Under the pieces are notes generated by a model. The model did not search any database and had not been told where the DNA came from. It saw nothing but the letters and a program-made list of their open reading frames with translations. This document shows positions 38,101-49,475 of a DNA stretch of 64,000 nt, one piece after another (positions within the stretch are counted from its first letter, which is position 1; each line of letters starts with the position of its first letter). The position numbers and the translations under genes were made by a program. Source of the stretch: Cylindrodendrum hubeiense (Eukaryota > Ascomycota > Sordariomycetes > Hypocreales > Nectriaceae); assembly GCA_014621425.1 (NCBI GenBank), contig JAANBB010000018.1:62001-126000 (forward strand), given 5' to 3'.

Positions 38101-38950
38101 AANATATTAANNTTCTNTAATAATCTATTATATAANNTTTANAATANATTNNAATTTNNCNTTTATTATTTAAGNTAATATTAGAGATATTANAAATATT
38201 AGGGGGNTANATATATAAAATATANGAATTAATAATAAATATAAGTATTTATCTAGGATTAAGCTTATTACTTAATAAATAAATAATAAAATTAGGATAA
38301 GATTAGTATTAAAATAGATTTTATAATTATTATATATTATCTAAGTTAATTTATTTATATCTTATTAATTATAAGATTTAGGAATATTAGAGAATTATTA
38401 TAANTATAATATAAAGAGATTATTAATAATATTATTATCTCTAATATTATAAAATANAGAGATANTANTANNTATAATTAATANACTTAAAGGNTATAAT
38501 NNANTTAATANATNANTATTATACTTAATATAATAACTTNAAGGNTATAATAGACTTAATNNNNATAATNGNCTNNNTNNGTTANTNTTATATTNTANNT
38601 NATANTNCTTTTAAGGGATTAATTAATTANTANGANTTGGNCTTTNNCTTTATCTTNGGGATCTAAGATCTNGNTTAATATNAGTTTATTNNTNGTNAGG
38701 TATATTTAATCTGGGGGGGGGTAGGGGATATTAATTAGGGGTAGGTTCTAAGAGTGGTTATTGGGATATTTATAATAATTATTCCTAGAAATAAGATTAT
38801 TTTAATTATAATAGGTTAAATATTAAGGGATATAAAGAGGAAATGTGGTAGAATTTCTATATATTAATAATTATTTTTAAGTTAATAAGAATAGTAGAAA
38901 AGTCATGTCTATGTAAAATTATGCTTGTGTAGTAAAAAGTCATGTCTCTC
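35188..38950. mobile_element. Inner TIR element nested in the outer one
   Basis: Starts GAGGGGCATGACTTTTTGC at 35188 and ends at 38950 with its inverse, GAGAGACATGACTTTTTAC. About 57 bp align with one length change, and every base difference is a C/T or G/A transition. TA flanks both ends (35186-35187 and 38951-38952). Length is 3763 bp. No coding frame remains. The superfamily is again Tc1/mariner-like by target choice, but the size is larger than usual, so it may itself hold further insertions that the N calls hide. Confidence 0.65.
35541..35655. repeat. 33-bp tandem array
   Basis: Three full units start at 35541, 35574 and 35607 and a partial one at 35640, each beginning TAAGATAAC. N calls occupy equivalent positions in successive units. 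Confidence 0.7.
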
Positions 38951-39948
38951 TAATAATTATTATAAATTAATATCTTAGATTATTATAACCTATTTCCTAT
39001 TTCCTAATTAAGTTATTTTTAGTCTTTTATATTATTTAGTACTTATAATAACTATTCCTATTAAGATAATATCTATTATAAACTTAGTCTTATTAAAATT
39101 ATAGATATTTAACTCCTAGATATTATATTTTATAATTATATTTTATATAAGTTAAAACTAATCTTAAATAATATTTAGATCTTTATATTAAACTCTCTAA
39201 TAATTATATCTATATATAAAATATATTTTAAGTTCTAATTATTATCTAATAAAATTTAAAACCTAGTATTTCCTAATTAGAGATATATTATAATTAATAA
39301 GTAATTAATTAACTATATCTTCTATATTATAAAGTCAAGGAGAAAATAATCACAAATCTAAATTAAAAATATACTTAATAATTATCTTCTCCTCTAAATT
39401 TAATAATTTTTACAATTTAAATATACTATCATATTATAAGAATATCTCCTTAAACTAATAACTAAATATTCTTTAACTAATAGTATAGATCTTAACTATA
39501 GCTCACACACTTAGATTTGGGTTATTTTGGATCACTTAAATAGCTAGGATCAAGTACCCTTTATCACTAGATAAACACATTATTATTAATTGGGAAAAAT
39601 GTTGTTGAATGTATGTAGTGGCATTATTACAGTCGCGTGAGCCACTCGCTTGTCTGAGCCACTCGCTTATCATGCACGTTAGTAACTTAAAAAATTAAGC
39701 TCAGGCTTCTTATCCACTTAGCATACTATAGTACTACGCCTCCCATTCATCCACTGCCTAGATACGAAGCCATCCTTAAATGAGCTCTTTATCCAGTTAA
39801 TGCGGCTTTTCCGTAGTTGCTAATCGTGAGACACGTACGCTAGTATGTGAAAATACCTGGCCGCCTTTAAATGTCGGATCTCTGTTACGGGGCGGTTTAT
39901 GAGATACATTCTACATCGGATGAATCCGCAACACTTTAACGGGCGGTC

Positions 39949-40995
39949 CTAATTCACATCCTGAACTTCTTCGTCATTCCTCTGATGCTTCTCCTTCCAC
40001 CTCATCCTCGCCGCGTACCAGAACTGGGCCAGAATAACCACCCCTCCCCCAAGGACTGCTGTCACCATGGGGCTGGCGGCGAAGATGATGGTTGCCACAG
40101 AGAAGCCCCAGCTGGCAGTCACGAATGCCGCCCACGTATTGGGCCCGAGCGCGGCAAGTATAACCTGCATCGACCCTAGGATGAGTGACAGCAAGGCGAA
40201 GACAAAGATGAAGGGTGCCGCATAGTATTGGATATACTGGCTCATCTCCCACTGCGTCTCATGGTAGAGCCAGGGGAGGGGCTTCACCGGGTGGTGCACT
40301 CTCCGCCTGAGGGGTTGGGTGAGCTTCATGCCAATCACAACCCAGTTCAGGCGGCTGAGGCGGAATTGGCCATACTGGTAACGGTGTGAGACGTCCTCGT
40401 CTTGGAGGTCCCGGAACCTGCGGATGAACTTCTGGAAGTCGTGGAAGGAGACGTCTTCCGGTAGCAGGTTAGACTGGTGGGCGATGACGAAGTCGGACTG
40501 GTGCTGGATGAGGAGGCCGTAGCTGCGAATGAACCCAGCCGCCGCGCGGTACTTGTCGTATCTTAGACGCTCGTCGAAAGCCTGGGCCGGCGGCTTGCTG
40601 ATGTGGCCGTCCCAGATTGCGAAGTTGAGGAGGTAGTCTGGCAGGGGCTTGACGTAGATCGTGTCATGGTACCAGATCAGATGAAGGTTGGGATCCTCCG
40701 CGACAACGATGGAGCGCTTCTTAACTAGCTGCTTGTGGAGCGCATCGATGTGATTTCCCGAATTCCGGGCGAACGGCCACACATGGTCGTAAATTTCGTC
40801 AAAGAGGGTTACCTGGAGGTCGCCGGCAAGACAGAGATCCCATCCCGAGTCGTCGTCTTCGATACCGTGTCGAGTTGCTAGGCAGGCGGTCGAGTCTCGG
40901 TTTAGTTGATCCGGCTTCGCGAAAAGAGCTGCTGGGCTCTTGACGACGGGTGGGTTGTTGACGGCGTTCTCGCCCGCGGCCGGGTGGTTCGCCAT
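39949..40995 (-). CDS. Hypothetical C-terminally membrane-anchored protein, 348 aa
   Basis: A single intact exon with the first ATG at 40995. Residues 1-230 are soluble and contain NLHLIWYHDTIYVKPLPDYL and a helical, charged stretch (FQKFIRRFRDLQDEDVSHRYQ). Two to three membrane helices follow at about residues 255-335 (IFVFALLSLILGSMQVIL, then two more), ending in a short charged tail. This layout resembles a widespread fungal-only family (DUF6601-like, from memory), often found in variable genome regions; no function is known. It ends 270 bp from the transposon block and has a high GC content, unlike the block. There is no sign of RIP damage despite that closeness. Confidence 0.78.
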   Translation of the reverse strand: MANHPAAGENAVNNPPVVKSPAALFAKPDQLNRDSTACLATRHGIEDDDSGWDLCLAGDLQVTLFDEIYDHVWPFARNSGNHIDALHKQLVKKRSIVVAEDPNLHLIWYHDTIYVKPLPDYLLNFAIWDGHISKPPAQAFDERLRYDKYRAAAGFIRSYGLLIQHQSDFVIAHQSNLLPEDVSFHDFQKFIRRFRDLQDEDVSHRYQYGQFRLSRLNWVVIGMKLTQPLRRRVHHPVKPLPWLYHETQWEMSQYIQYYAAPFIFVFALLSLILGSMQVILAALGPNTWAAFVTASWGFSVATIIFAASPMVTAVLGGGVVILAQFWYAARMRWKEKHQRNDEEVQDVN

Positions 40996-41990
40996 CAGCT
41001 GCTATAGACAGTTCTCAAATTGCTGGCGATCACGATGTTGACGGAACAGCAGCTTCATGGAAAGCGGCCTTCTCATCAGCTTCAGCAGTCTAAACGGAGG
41101 AACTCAAGCCTTGAAAAGAGTCTATATCTCACCCAAAAATCGTGTGTTGTAGGATTTCTTAATCGTAAAACTCGTGGTCGCGCTTGAGCGAAAATGAGCA
41201 ACATTCAGCCTAGCCCAAGCCGCGAATCACTGGACAAGACCCGAAGACGTGAACTGGAGTCACGCCCAGGCTTCTCGAGACGCAGCAGATCAGACAGAAA
41301 CGGGATGCAAAGTGATGCCTTACAACATCGACACAATGACGGGGTTTGTAGCGAGCATTTGGCTCATGGTCAGCATTAGAGTGTCCTCGGTCGCTTTGCA
41401 ATTTCCTCAAAGTTCCGTGGACTGGATTAGCACATTTGTACCCATTGCGGGGTCATGCCAGTCGACACAGCCTCGTCTGTTTCCATCTGCACGCCTCGTT
41501 CTTCCGCCTGATGGAGATTATAGGCTAGGAGCCGTCCACGTATTTTGTCACTGCGGCACTAACTGGTTGCAAGTCGCCGTATTGAATCACCACGCCCCTG
41601 TTGCATTGACCTCACCAATGATCTCTATCGCTTTTGCCAGAGCATCAACCTTCCATGAACCGCAGAAGTTTTTCTTTCAACCCTCGCGATAAGATCACCT
41701 TCAAGCGCTGACGCTCGCAAAGTCAGCACCTCCCACAGAGCTCACCTCCTCCAATTGCGTCATCAATGACCTAGCCTGAAGGGCTCCGGACTGTGAATGC
41801 GTCATTTTGATCAACACCTTGCCCATTCAACTGCATTGAGCCCTGTCGCCGACTACCAGTCGACCTGCCTCACCACGCTCTGTCCCGTCTGACACGCGGC
41901 TCTTTATTTCAGAGATACCATTGTCCCGAGTCGGTGAGCGCACGGTGCGCGGCATCTTTGTGCTTGTGACTGCCCTCCAGTAGAACTACG
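40996..41990. other. Intergenic, divergent promoters
   Basis: About 1 kb between the minus-strand membrane protein and the large plus-strand gene. The frame 41249-41692 begins at a TTG-type codon or without context and shows no motif. No gene is supported. Confidence 0.45.
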
Positions 41991-44900
41991 ATGTCGGCCA
42001 ACAACCACATACCGGCTCCGCCGACGCTGGCGTCGCTTCGAAACACAGCCAAGTACACCAACAAGGATGGCTCCAAGTGCATCGCCATACCAAACGACGC
42101 TGCCTCCGAGTCATCCCAATCTTCGATTCCGACTACCACCAAAGCCTACGACCCGCCACCAGACCCCAGTATGATTAACGGTCCAGCACCCCCCGGATCT
42201 GGAAATACGGATCACGAGATTGTCCCTCGCGACGATGAGCACGAGCACGCCCTGGCCTTCTTCGAACAATCCTTACCGATGACGATTGAGCATACTGCCA
42301 CCGAATTCGCATCCAGGAAGAACAAGAAAGAGACTGCTGGCTCTGCTAGTAACACTGCGTCACCCCAAGCCGCAAGTCCGCATGTTCAATCACAAGCAAG
42401 TCCGGGGGGCCTTGGTTTCGGAATGACTCGCGACAAGATCTGGGGCACGAGTAACCAGGAGGAGCGTGAGCGTATCAAGGAGTTCTGGCTCGGTCTAGGT
42501 GAGGATGAACGGAAGTCGTTGGTCAAAGTCGAGAAGGACGCTGTGGTAAAGAAGATAAAGGAGCAACAGAAGCACACGTGTAGCTGTACGGTCTGTGGCC
42601 GGAAACGGACTGCCATAGAAGAGGAATTGGAATGCCTCTACGATACCTACTACAACGAGCTGGAGCAGCAATCCGCCCACCAAGGTGAGGGCCCATCTAT
42701 ACTCCCCCCACCCCGCGATTTCTCACTCCGATGCCCCCGAGGGCTACCTTCGAGCTGTACTAACGAAACCCCATCCCGCGGTCGAATAGTAGAATATATC
42801 CATGACGACGAAGACAAAGATAAGTTGGAGGAGGTTTATAGCGACGAAGAATATAGTGACGACGAGCCCCCCGATGAGTTGCATCTCTCTCACGGTCGTG
42901 ATGTGGCCGATTTCTCGATGTTCGGCAACAGCCTGCAAGTCAAGAGTGCATAGCTTCTTGAATCACTACTCGGCAGATATAGTAACATAGACTTAGGTGA
43001 TAATCTCACCGTAGTGGATGACCTACTTAAGAACGATGGCAAGCGATTTATCGAAATGATGGAGCAGCTGGCAGAACGTCGGATGGCCGCCCAGCAAGAA
43101 TACACTCGCGATTACTTGTCCCGCGGCTCTGGTCATTCCAGCGGCTCATACTCCAATGCTCATAATCACCCTCCTCCCGAAGATGATGAATGTAAGGATG
43201 AAGAGGACGAAGAGGAAGAATATGATGATAGTCAAGAAGATGAGGAGTATGAGGATGAGGAGTATGAGGATGAAGAGGTAAAGTCCAATCTCTTTGTGAT
43301 GCCTTCTCAGTCACGTACTGAGTGTGGCTGCCAGGATCAAATGACGGAGGAGCAACGAATGGAAGAAGGCCGACGCATGTTCCACATATTCGCCGCACGA
43401 ATGTTTGAGCAACGAGTGCTCAAGGCTTATCGAGAAAGTAGAACGAGTTCTTCAACCCTCTCGCCTGGTATGTTATTTTCCATTGCCCTGTTTCGCACTT
43501 TCGAATCACTATTAACTAACACGAAAAGTCACCGCCACGGAGGCCCCAGTCACAGATGGCTTGGACTCCGTGGTCAAAGAAGAGGTCCGAGCAACCAAGG
43601 AGCCAAGTTACGCTTCCCCACTATCGACGACAAGCATATCGACGGCAAGTAGTTCGCTGACCAACAAAGATGCGTTGACATGGACATCCACACCAAATAA
43701 TCATGATGCTTTCACAGCGCCGACTTCATTGAACAGTCGATGCAGAGGGCACAAGGAAGAGGATAATTTACCTGACATAGACTTGACCAATACAGTCCCA
43801 GCCAGGGACGATAATTCTGACGAGGTTGATGGCAAGACAGACTGCGACGATATTGAGAGCCTTGCTGCCCCAGACAAAGAGGATTACGTCTCCAAAATAG
43901 CCAGTGACCTTTTCGACAAAGTATGGGATGGCGATACTCAGGCACAGCCCGGTAGATCCCCAGATGAACTAGCAATGGAGAGGATTGCTAGAAAACTCGG
44001 AAAGCTTCTTAAGGCATTTGCATTGAAGATTGGCCACAGCTCACATGGTGTCGGACCTAAGATAAACCGTGATGTTATGGTTTTTGTGTACGGGAATGAA
44101 TCGTGAGTTCTTTTTATTTCTTGACTTGACGAGGGCAGTGTTAAATCGCTTCAGGAATATTACCCAAAGGTTCATGGCGAAATATCCTCGACAGGGTGGG
44201 GACTCTTCAGAACACGAGAGTGTTTCTGACACGGACAGGGATGATTCTCCCGGAATGACTGCTGAACAAAAAGTGGACTATCTTTGGCGCACAGATAATG
44301 GTCCCCCAATGGCTGAGATTCCACCCGACTGTGCAACTGAAAGTGTCGATCCTTATCCATATCCAGGCCCTGCCGCAGACAACGATGCTCAGGTTTTGGA
44401 CGACGACCCTGACGAGAAAATAAACGAGCGTCTTCGCATTTACTATGAATTCCTTTCCAAAACCCCCGCTTACCAGTGGCTCCTTTCCCGCTTACGGCAA
44501 GAGCTGGTCCTGGCCCCAGTAAAGTCCGACTCAGGATCCGATTCCGACATCGACATCATGGCGAAGATTAGTGATACTATCATATCCTCTGTGCAAACAC
44601 GCCATGTTAGCAGGGAAAGTTCTTCACAAACATATACGATGACTTTCGAAATCGACTGGAATCCTCGGGTATTTATCCGGGATGAAGAGTATCAAGAGCA
44701 TGAGGGGGAATCCGGGGAGGCGATTGGGATGGCCCTCACGCTTACTGGGTCAGCCAAAAACGCGCAGGCACTCAGTTGCGGACAATACCTGACTCAGACA
44801 TGGCCGTCAACTGGGAAACAGATCCTGCAGCTCGTGAAAGACGTCGTTCGCAACGGGTCTAGCAGTCAAGACCTACCCGACAATACCAAGCTAGCCACCC

Positions 44901-47900
44901 GGATTCTGGGATCAAAGTTGATTGCTAAGGCATGCGGTACGGTATATTCTCTTGCGGAGATTGGGGAACAGTTTGCATGGCTGGGTGCTGCTCTCAGGTC
45001 ACCCTCTCCTCCTCCTCCATACGAACTTGCAGTAGTCTGCTGCCAGCCCTCGATCATGCCCATTAAGGCTGAGGAGAGTCTATCTTCCAGTTCGAGTAGA
45101 CATTGGAGTATCACCTTCCAATCTCACACAGAACTTGAGTCCGCGGGATCGTCCGAGGGCCAATGCTGGTTCAGCTTTTTTAGGAGACCCGTCGTCGTTG
45201 AAGGATATCCCATACTCATCAGGCCGGAAGATGGTAAGGGACTAGAGATCCCACTGAATACAGCTGCCAAGTTGATTCAAGCACGACGTGCAACCACTTT
45301 CGACGGAAGGGTCTTTATCAAGGGGTTCTGCGCCATGTTGGTACTATCCAGGCGTTTAGGAGACGTGTTCCTCTGGCATATGATGGTGAATAAAGATTCA
45401 AGTCACATCTCTTATATGACCTCTGGACTCCCTTCCTATGATGCCGACAAGGTTGTATTGTCAAGTTTGGAGAGCGCCCGTCACATCGTTGGTTGGTGCC
45501 CAGGCGCCAAAAGCTACACTGGTGAGGATATCCTTGGAAGATAGATGGACTTGAATTACTCACTGACAAACCATCTCACAGGAGAATCTGACGCCAATTA
45601 CAATCCTGATGGATCGCTGCTGGAGCGTCCACATGACCGATTTCGCTTCGCTCAAGTTCCACTACACCGTGGCGAGTCCATTACTCGTGATAGGACAACC
45701 ACTCTGGGAAATAAAGATAAGGGCACTCCCTATGGCCGGGGGTACGTCGAGCGATTAATTTGGTTGGCGGAGGAGACATGGGTTGTCCTTTATGACGTGA
45801 AAGACAGCCGAGGCTGGCTTGTGGACGGCGCCAGCGCCCTGCTCCATCTCCTTAGGTTGTCTCTTAAATTTGAGCAATCCAGTCGAACTCGTCGCCATCT
45901 TTACAGACTCCAAATGAGGGAGTATGAGAATGTGCCAGAACTAAGCGAGCATCGCGCAATAAATGTTCTCGAGAATAAGGAAAACAGGTACCAAACGCTA
46001 TGGGGTGAGACTATGACCTTCGAGGATAGGGTCGACGACATCTACTCCACCTTGGAACTAGTTCTTGAAGACCAAAAGAAGTCGAACGAGGACCATGAGA
46101 CATTCCGAGGGTATTTGTTTTTGGACGTTGCGCAAAACAAATATCATATTCGACGCTGTAAGAGAAACCTTAGTCCCGAGAGGAGCACGTGGCAGCATCT
46201 TACGAGAGGAGTGAATGCCGCTGTTTTGTTTGGGAGTGGCTTCGGTGAACTTATTAAGCCGGAGGGCACCGAAGGATTATGTAAATCCTGGGCAACGGTG
46301 CCAAGGGGGATGGACTATCTCACGGTCCACGCCGCTGATCTCGAGAGAGTTTTGAGAGATATAGGTGACCGCACTCAGACCCCTTGGCGACTTGTCGATG
46401 GTGTTCATTGGTATGCTCCAGATACGACCTTCGGCGAATGTTCTTGTCAGGTGGGGACTTCGGAAGGTCAATGCGAGCCGGTACAAGTCCTTCTTCCCGA
46501 GGCCGTTGTCAAAAAGCGTGCTCCCTTGACCCTCACTGGCCCTAGAGGGCTATCTGATGGCGGTGCTGTGATATTTGGTTATAACTCCCGCTATTGGAAG
46601 AAAGATTCGGAGAGCAAGTCATTCGGTTCTGGTTCGAATCGCGGTTCCTCGACAGCAGGGGATGGCGATTCCAGTAGCTACTACCCAAGACGGACCGAAA
46701 GGTCATCTAGCGACAGTGACTTATCTACTCGAGAACAAATCGAGGACTTGGATTCTGTCTACAGGGCACATATACGTCAGGAGAATGACATTTCATGTAA
46801 GCTTTGGATCTCTTCATGCCATCTTTCAAATGCTCCATGAAGCCTCTAGCTGACAATTATACGTCAATACCTAGTTTTGCAGCCGACCGGTCACGAAGCT
46901 TCCGGAGAGGGATCTCTCCAGATCGGTTATCCCACGACTAATAAGGAAGAAAATAACAGCTTCGGTCAATCTACAGCTGGTATACCTTTCTCTCTCTCCA
47001 ATCCACCTATCCTAGGAAATGCCATGGTTTCCGTCGCGGTTGTTGTTGTGGTCTCCCGCGCCAACTTCTACTGGAACACGGTATTGGTCAGCTTAATAAC
47101 TACGCTGCTTTATTGGGTCTTCTTCATGCCAATGCGGCCGAAATCCCTTGACCAGCAACGTGGCCAACCCAGCCGAGCCTCGTTTCATCTGTCCGTACCA
47201 GTACTTGCAAAAAGACTCGGCTTCTTTCTCTTACTGGCTTGGTGTTTCTTTCTAACTCCGTTCCACATCTTCACTCCTACACTTCTCGATGCATGGACTA
47301 AGTACGCAGACCATCCTGCATTGGAATCATTCAACACTGTGTACGACCCTGGGGAGACAGGCGAAGTCGAGTGAGTCCATGAGCCCTTAGCTATCATAGC
47401 TACTAACTGTGTTCTAGCGTTTTCGCCATTCATGGCCTCGGTTCGAACCCTGACAGTGCTTGGAGGTACCGTGGAAATTTGACCGACGTCTACTGGCTAG
47501 AGGATATTCTCCCAAAGCAGAAGGGGTTGAAGTACACCCGAATCACGATGCTTAACCACCAAACCAGATGGGACTCCCACGTACCAGCCATCGACTTTAG
47601 CATGTATGCAAAGATGATGCTGGACGACATTGAACATATCAATCAGGTTTGGACTTCGTGCCTCTCCTAGTGGTACTTGTCTCTAACACTAGTTACAGGG
47701 GAATCGACCTATTATTTTTATCGCACACAGTTTTGGAGGGCTGCTGCTGAAAAAGGTATGCTACTTCTCTGTTCCACCTCAACACAATAGATTATGGCAG
47801 GTTAATGATCTGATGTAGGCCTTAGTCCTTGCCACCACACGGTCGAAGCGGGTCGCCGAGATGACCAGAGGCATCCTGTTCCTTGGCGTGCCTCACTATG

Positions 47901-48354
47901 GTACGAAGGCTACATTTTTGGCATCACTCCTGTCCTGTACAGCGTATTGGCGAGGCTCTTCTACTACCTTGCTTGAATACATGTCGGAAGGGAGCCCCGC
48001 TGTCATAGCTCTCGATAACGACTTCCGCGATGCCTATACACATTCCAGCTCAAACTTTGACATCGACAAACACTATATCTGCAACTTCTTGGAAATGAGA
48101 CCCGAGAGATTTGGAAAGTTGTCCCTTGGTTCTGTAGGCAAACACTATTTCAGACACTCTGAACAAGCCTCGTGCGATGCTAACAATAGACTTAGACAGT
48201 GAATGTGAAATCCGGAAGCCTTCTGTACGCCGAAAACGTTCTTCTTGATACGGATCACCGTGGACTGAATAAGTTTCAGTCTTCAATTGACCCTAACTTC
48301 AAGAAGTTCTTACGTCATTTCAAGAGGGCGTTACTTCATGGAAATGACTATTGA
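41991..48354 (+). CDS. Fusion protein: NST1-like region + unknown region + TM + SesB-type alpha/beta-hydrolase
   Basis: Ten exons (41991-42945, 42991-43467, 43529-44102, 44155-45521, 45582-46796, 46875-47370, 47418-47646, 47699-47755, 47819-48133, 48196-48354) total 5844 nt, 1947 residues, with every join in phase. Residues 1-480 match the N-terminal half of the fungal stress-response protein NST1: [28 protein letters not shown] (residues 197-214), [19 protein letters not shown], and [14 protein letters not shown]. The lysine/arginine-rich coiled tail of true NST1 is absent. Residues about 490-1530 form an unrecognised fungal region ([25 protein letters not shown]). Hydrophobic helices lie at about 1581-1613 and 1644-1662. 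Residues 1695-1947 are a SesB-like hydrolase: [15 protein letters not shown], nucleophile elbow AHSFGG (Ser about 1782), and TDHRGLNKF with His about 1916. It could be two or more genes, but no stop or unpaired phase separates them. SesB-type domains head many fungal NLR-like proteins. Confidence 0.68.
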
Positions 48355-49475
48355 CTGGATAATACGCTGGTCAATCTAGCTCCGCTTAGCATGGATATGG
48401 ATATTGACGGGGGTTCTCATCAATGAATGAATGAATACAGGTTTAGTCCAAGTTGAAGAAGATAACGTCAATGTCGACAATTGAGAACATTGAGTTCATG
48501 GCTTCTGTGGAAAGGCTCTGGGATATGTTGGGCTGCTGAAGCGGTGGAAAAAAGATCATAACCCAAGACCAAAGTCGATGCCCTCCCACGGAAATCCCCA
48601 ATCAAACGTCGTCAAAAAGTCTCCCTAGGTCGGATGTGCGTGCAGCCACAGCTGGAGCCATCCGCTGCAACAGCTTGATATTAGATTCAACAGGAAGGAA
48701 AGCATCTAATCATATACATAACTGAAGATTCCTTGGTCTTCGCGTTGGCAAGGCGTTGAAAACCGGATGTGAAGTGATGAAAATCCTTATCTCAAAGCCT
48801 CGGGCGCGACTAACAGGAAGAGAAATCGAGGGAAAATATGAATTAATACAAGTAGGACAAAATTTTAAAAGAGGCTCTCACAAAGAAGGCTCGGGAAGGT
48901 CTCTTTCCTCCACACAGCTATTTTTTAAGAAGACATGTCTGTGTTGTTGAAGCCTGATGAGACCCCAACCCTCTGGTTTTCCCTTTGTCCGTCCCCCGAG
49001 CGGCCTCACACCTCTGGCCTTCCTGCCCTAAGCGGCAATCCCCACGAAAAAGTCCTATTTCGGCCATGAAAAATACACTAACTAGGATAACCCAGAGGAA
49101 TGCTAGTAGGATGAGTAATAGTTTATATTCATCTACTGAGGGGAAATACCTCTACCTCTGCTCCCCGGCTAGCTTGCAGCTGACGCTATGCGGTTGAACC
49201 GGGGTCCATGTGGGGGTGCTTGCGGAGTAGGACGCCCTGTGTCTTAGATGCTCCGCCGTCCCCCGTCTGTGATCCTTCCGCTACTCCCCGGGTCATTGGG
49301 TTTCCGCTACTCCCCGGCGCATAACATTCGTCGACTTCATGACCAGCGAAACAATGTAGTACTCTGAGTCTACAGATATGTGTATGTTGATTCATATATA
49401 GGCGGACCAGGCCTATTGCTTGCCTCATTAAAATATTATTCCAGTACATTTTGGATTGACCACGTACGTAAAGTC
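48355..49475. other. Intergenic with possible solo LTR
   Basis: No gene supported. A candidate LTR occupies 48940-49353 (see separate entry). The remainder is unremarkable. Confidence 0.4.
48940..49353. mobile_element. Possible solo LTR
   Basis: A 414-bp segment that begins TGTGTTG and ends AAACA, as LTRs do (TG...CA). It is bordered by ATGTC (48935-48939) and ATGTA (49354-49358), a 4-of-5 target duplication. It is locally GC-rich and contains the duplicated phrase CCGCTACTCCCCGG. No retrotransposon coding region is attached. The boundaries rest on weak signals. Confidence 0.3.

Larger units (their letters stand above)
33954..39679. mobile_element. Outer TIR element with TA target duplication, degenerate
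   Basis: The left end at 33954 (ACGTATATGATAAGCGAG) and the inverted right end at 39679 (ACGTGCATGATAAGCGAG) match at 16 of 18 positions, both differences being transitions. Both are flanked by TA (33952-33953 and 39680-39681). Weaker inverted similarity continues inward for about 150-180 bp, including AAAATAACCCAAA at about 34087 and its inverse near 39517. TA duplication plus such ends fits the Tc1/mariner-pogo (Fot1-like) superfamily. Removing the inner element and its TA leaves 1961 bp, close to the usual size of fungal pogo/Fot1 elements. No transposase frame survives. The block is strongly AT-rich with many N calls. Confidence 0.65.

Noticed and set aside
34152..38700. Search for a surviving transposase in the AT-rich block
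   Set aside because: Stops and N calls are too dense on both strands; no frame can be supported.
41991..43690. Separate truncated NST1 gene ending before 44 kb
   Set aside because: No stop terminates it in the spliced frame, and the following exons continue in phase; kept as part of the fusion, with the alternative stated.
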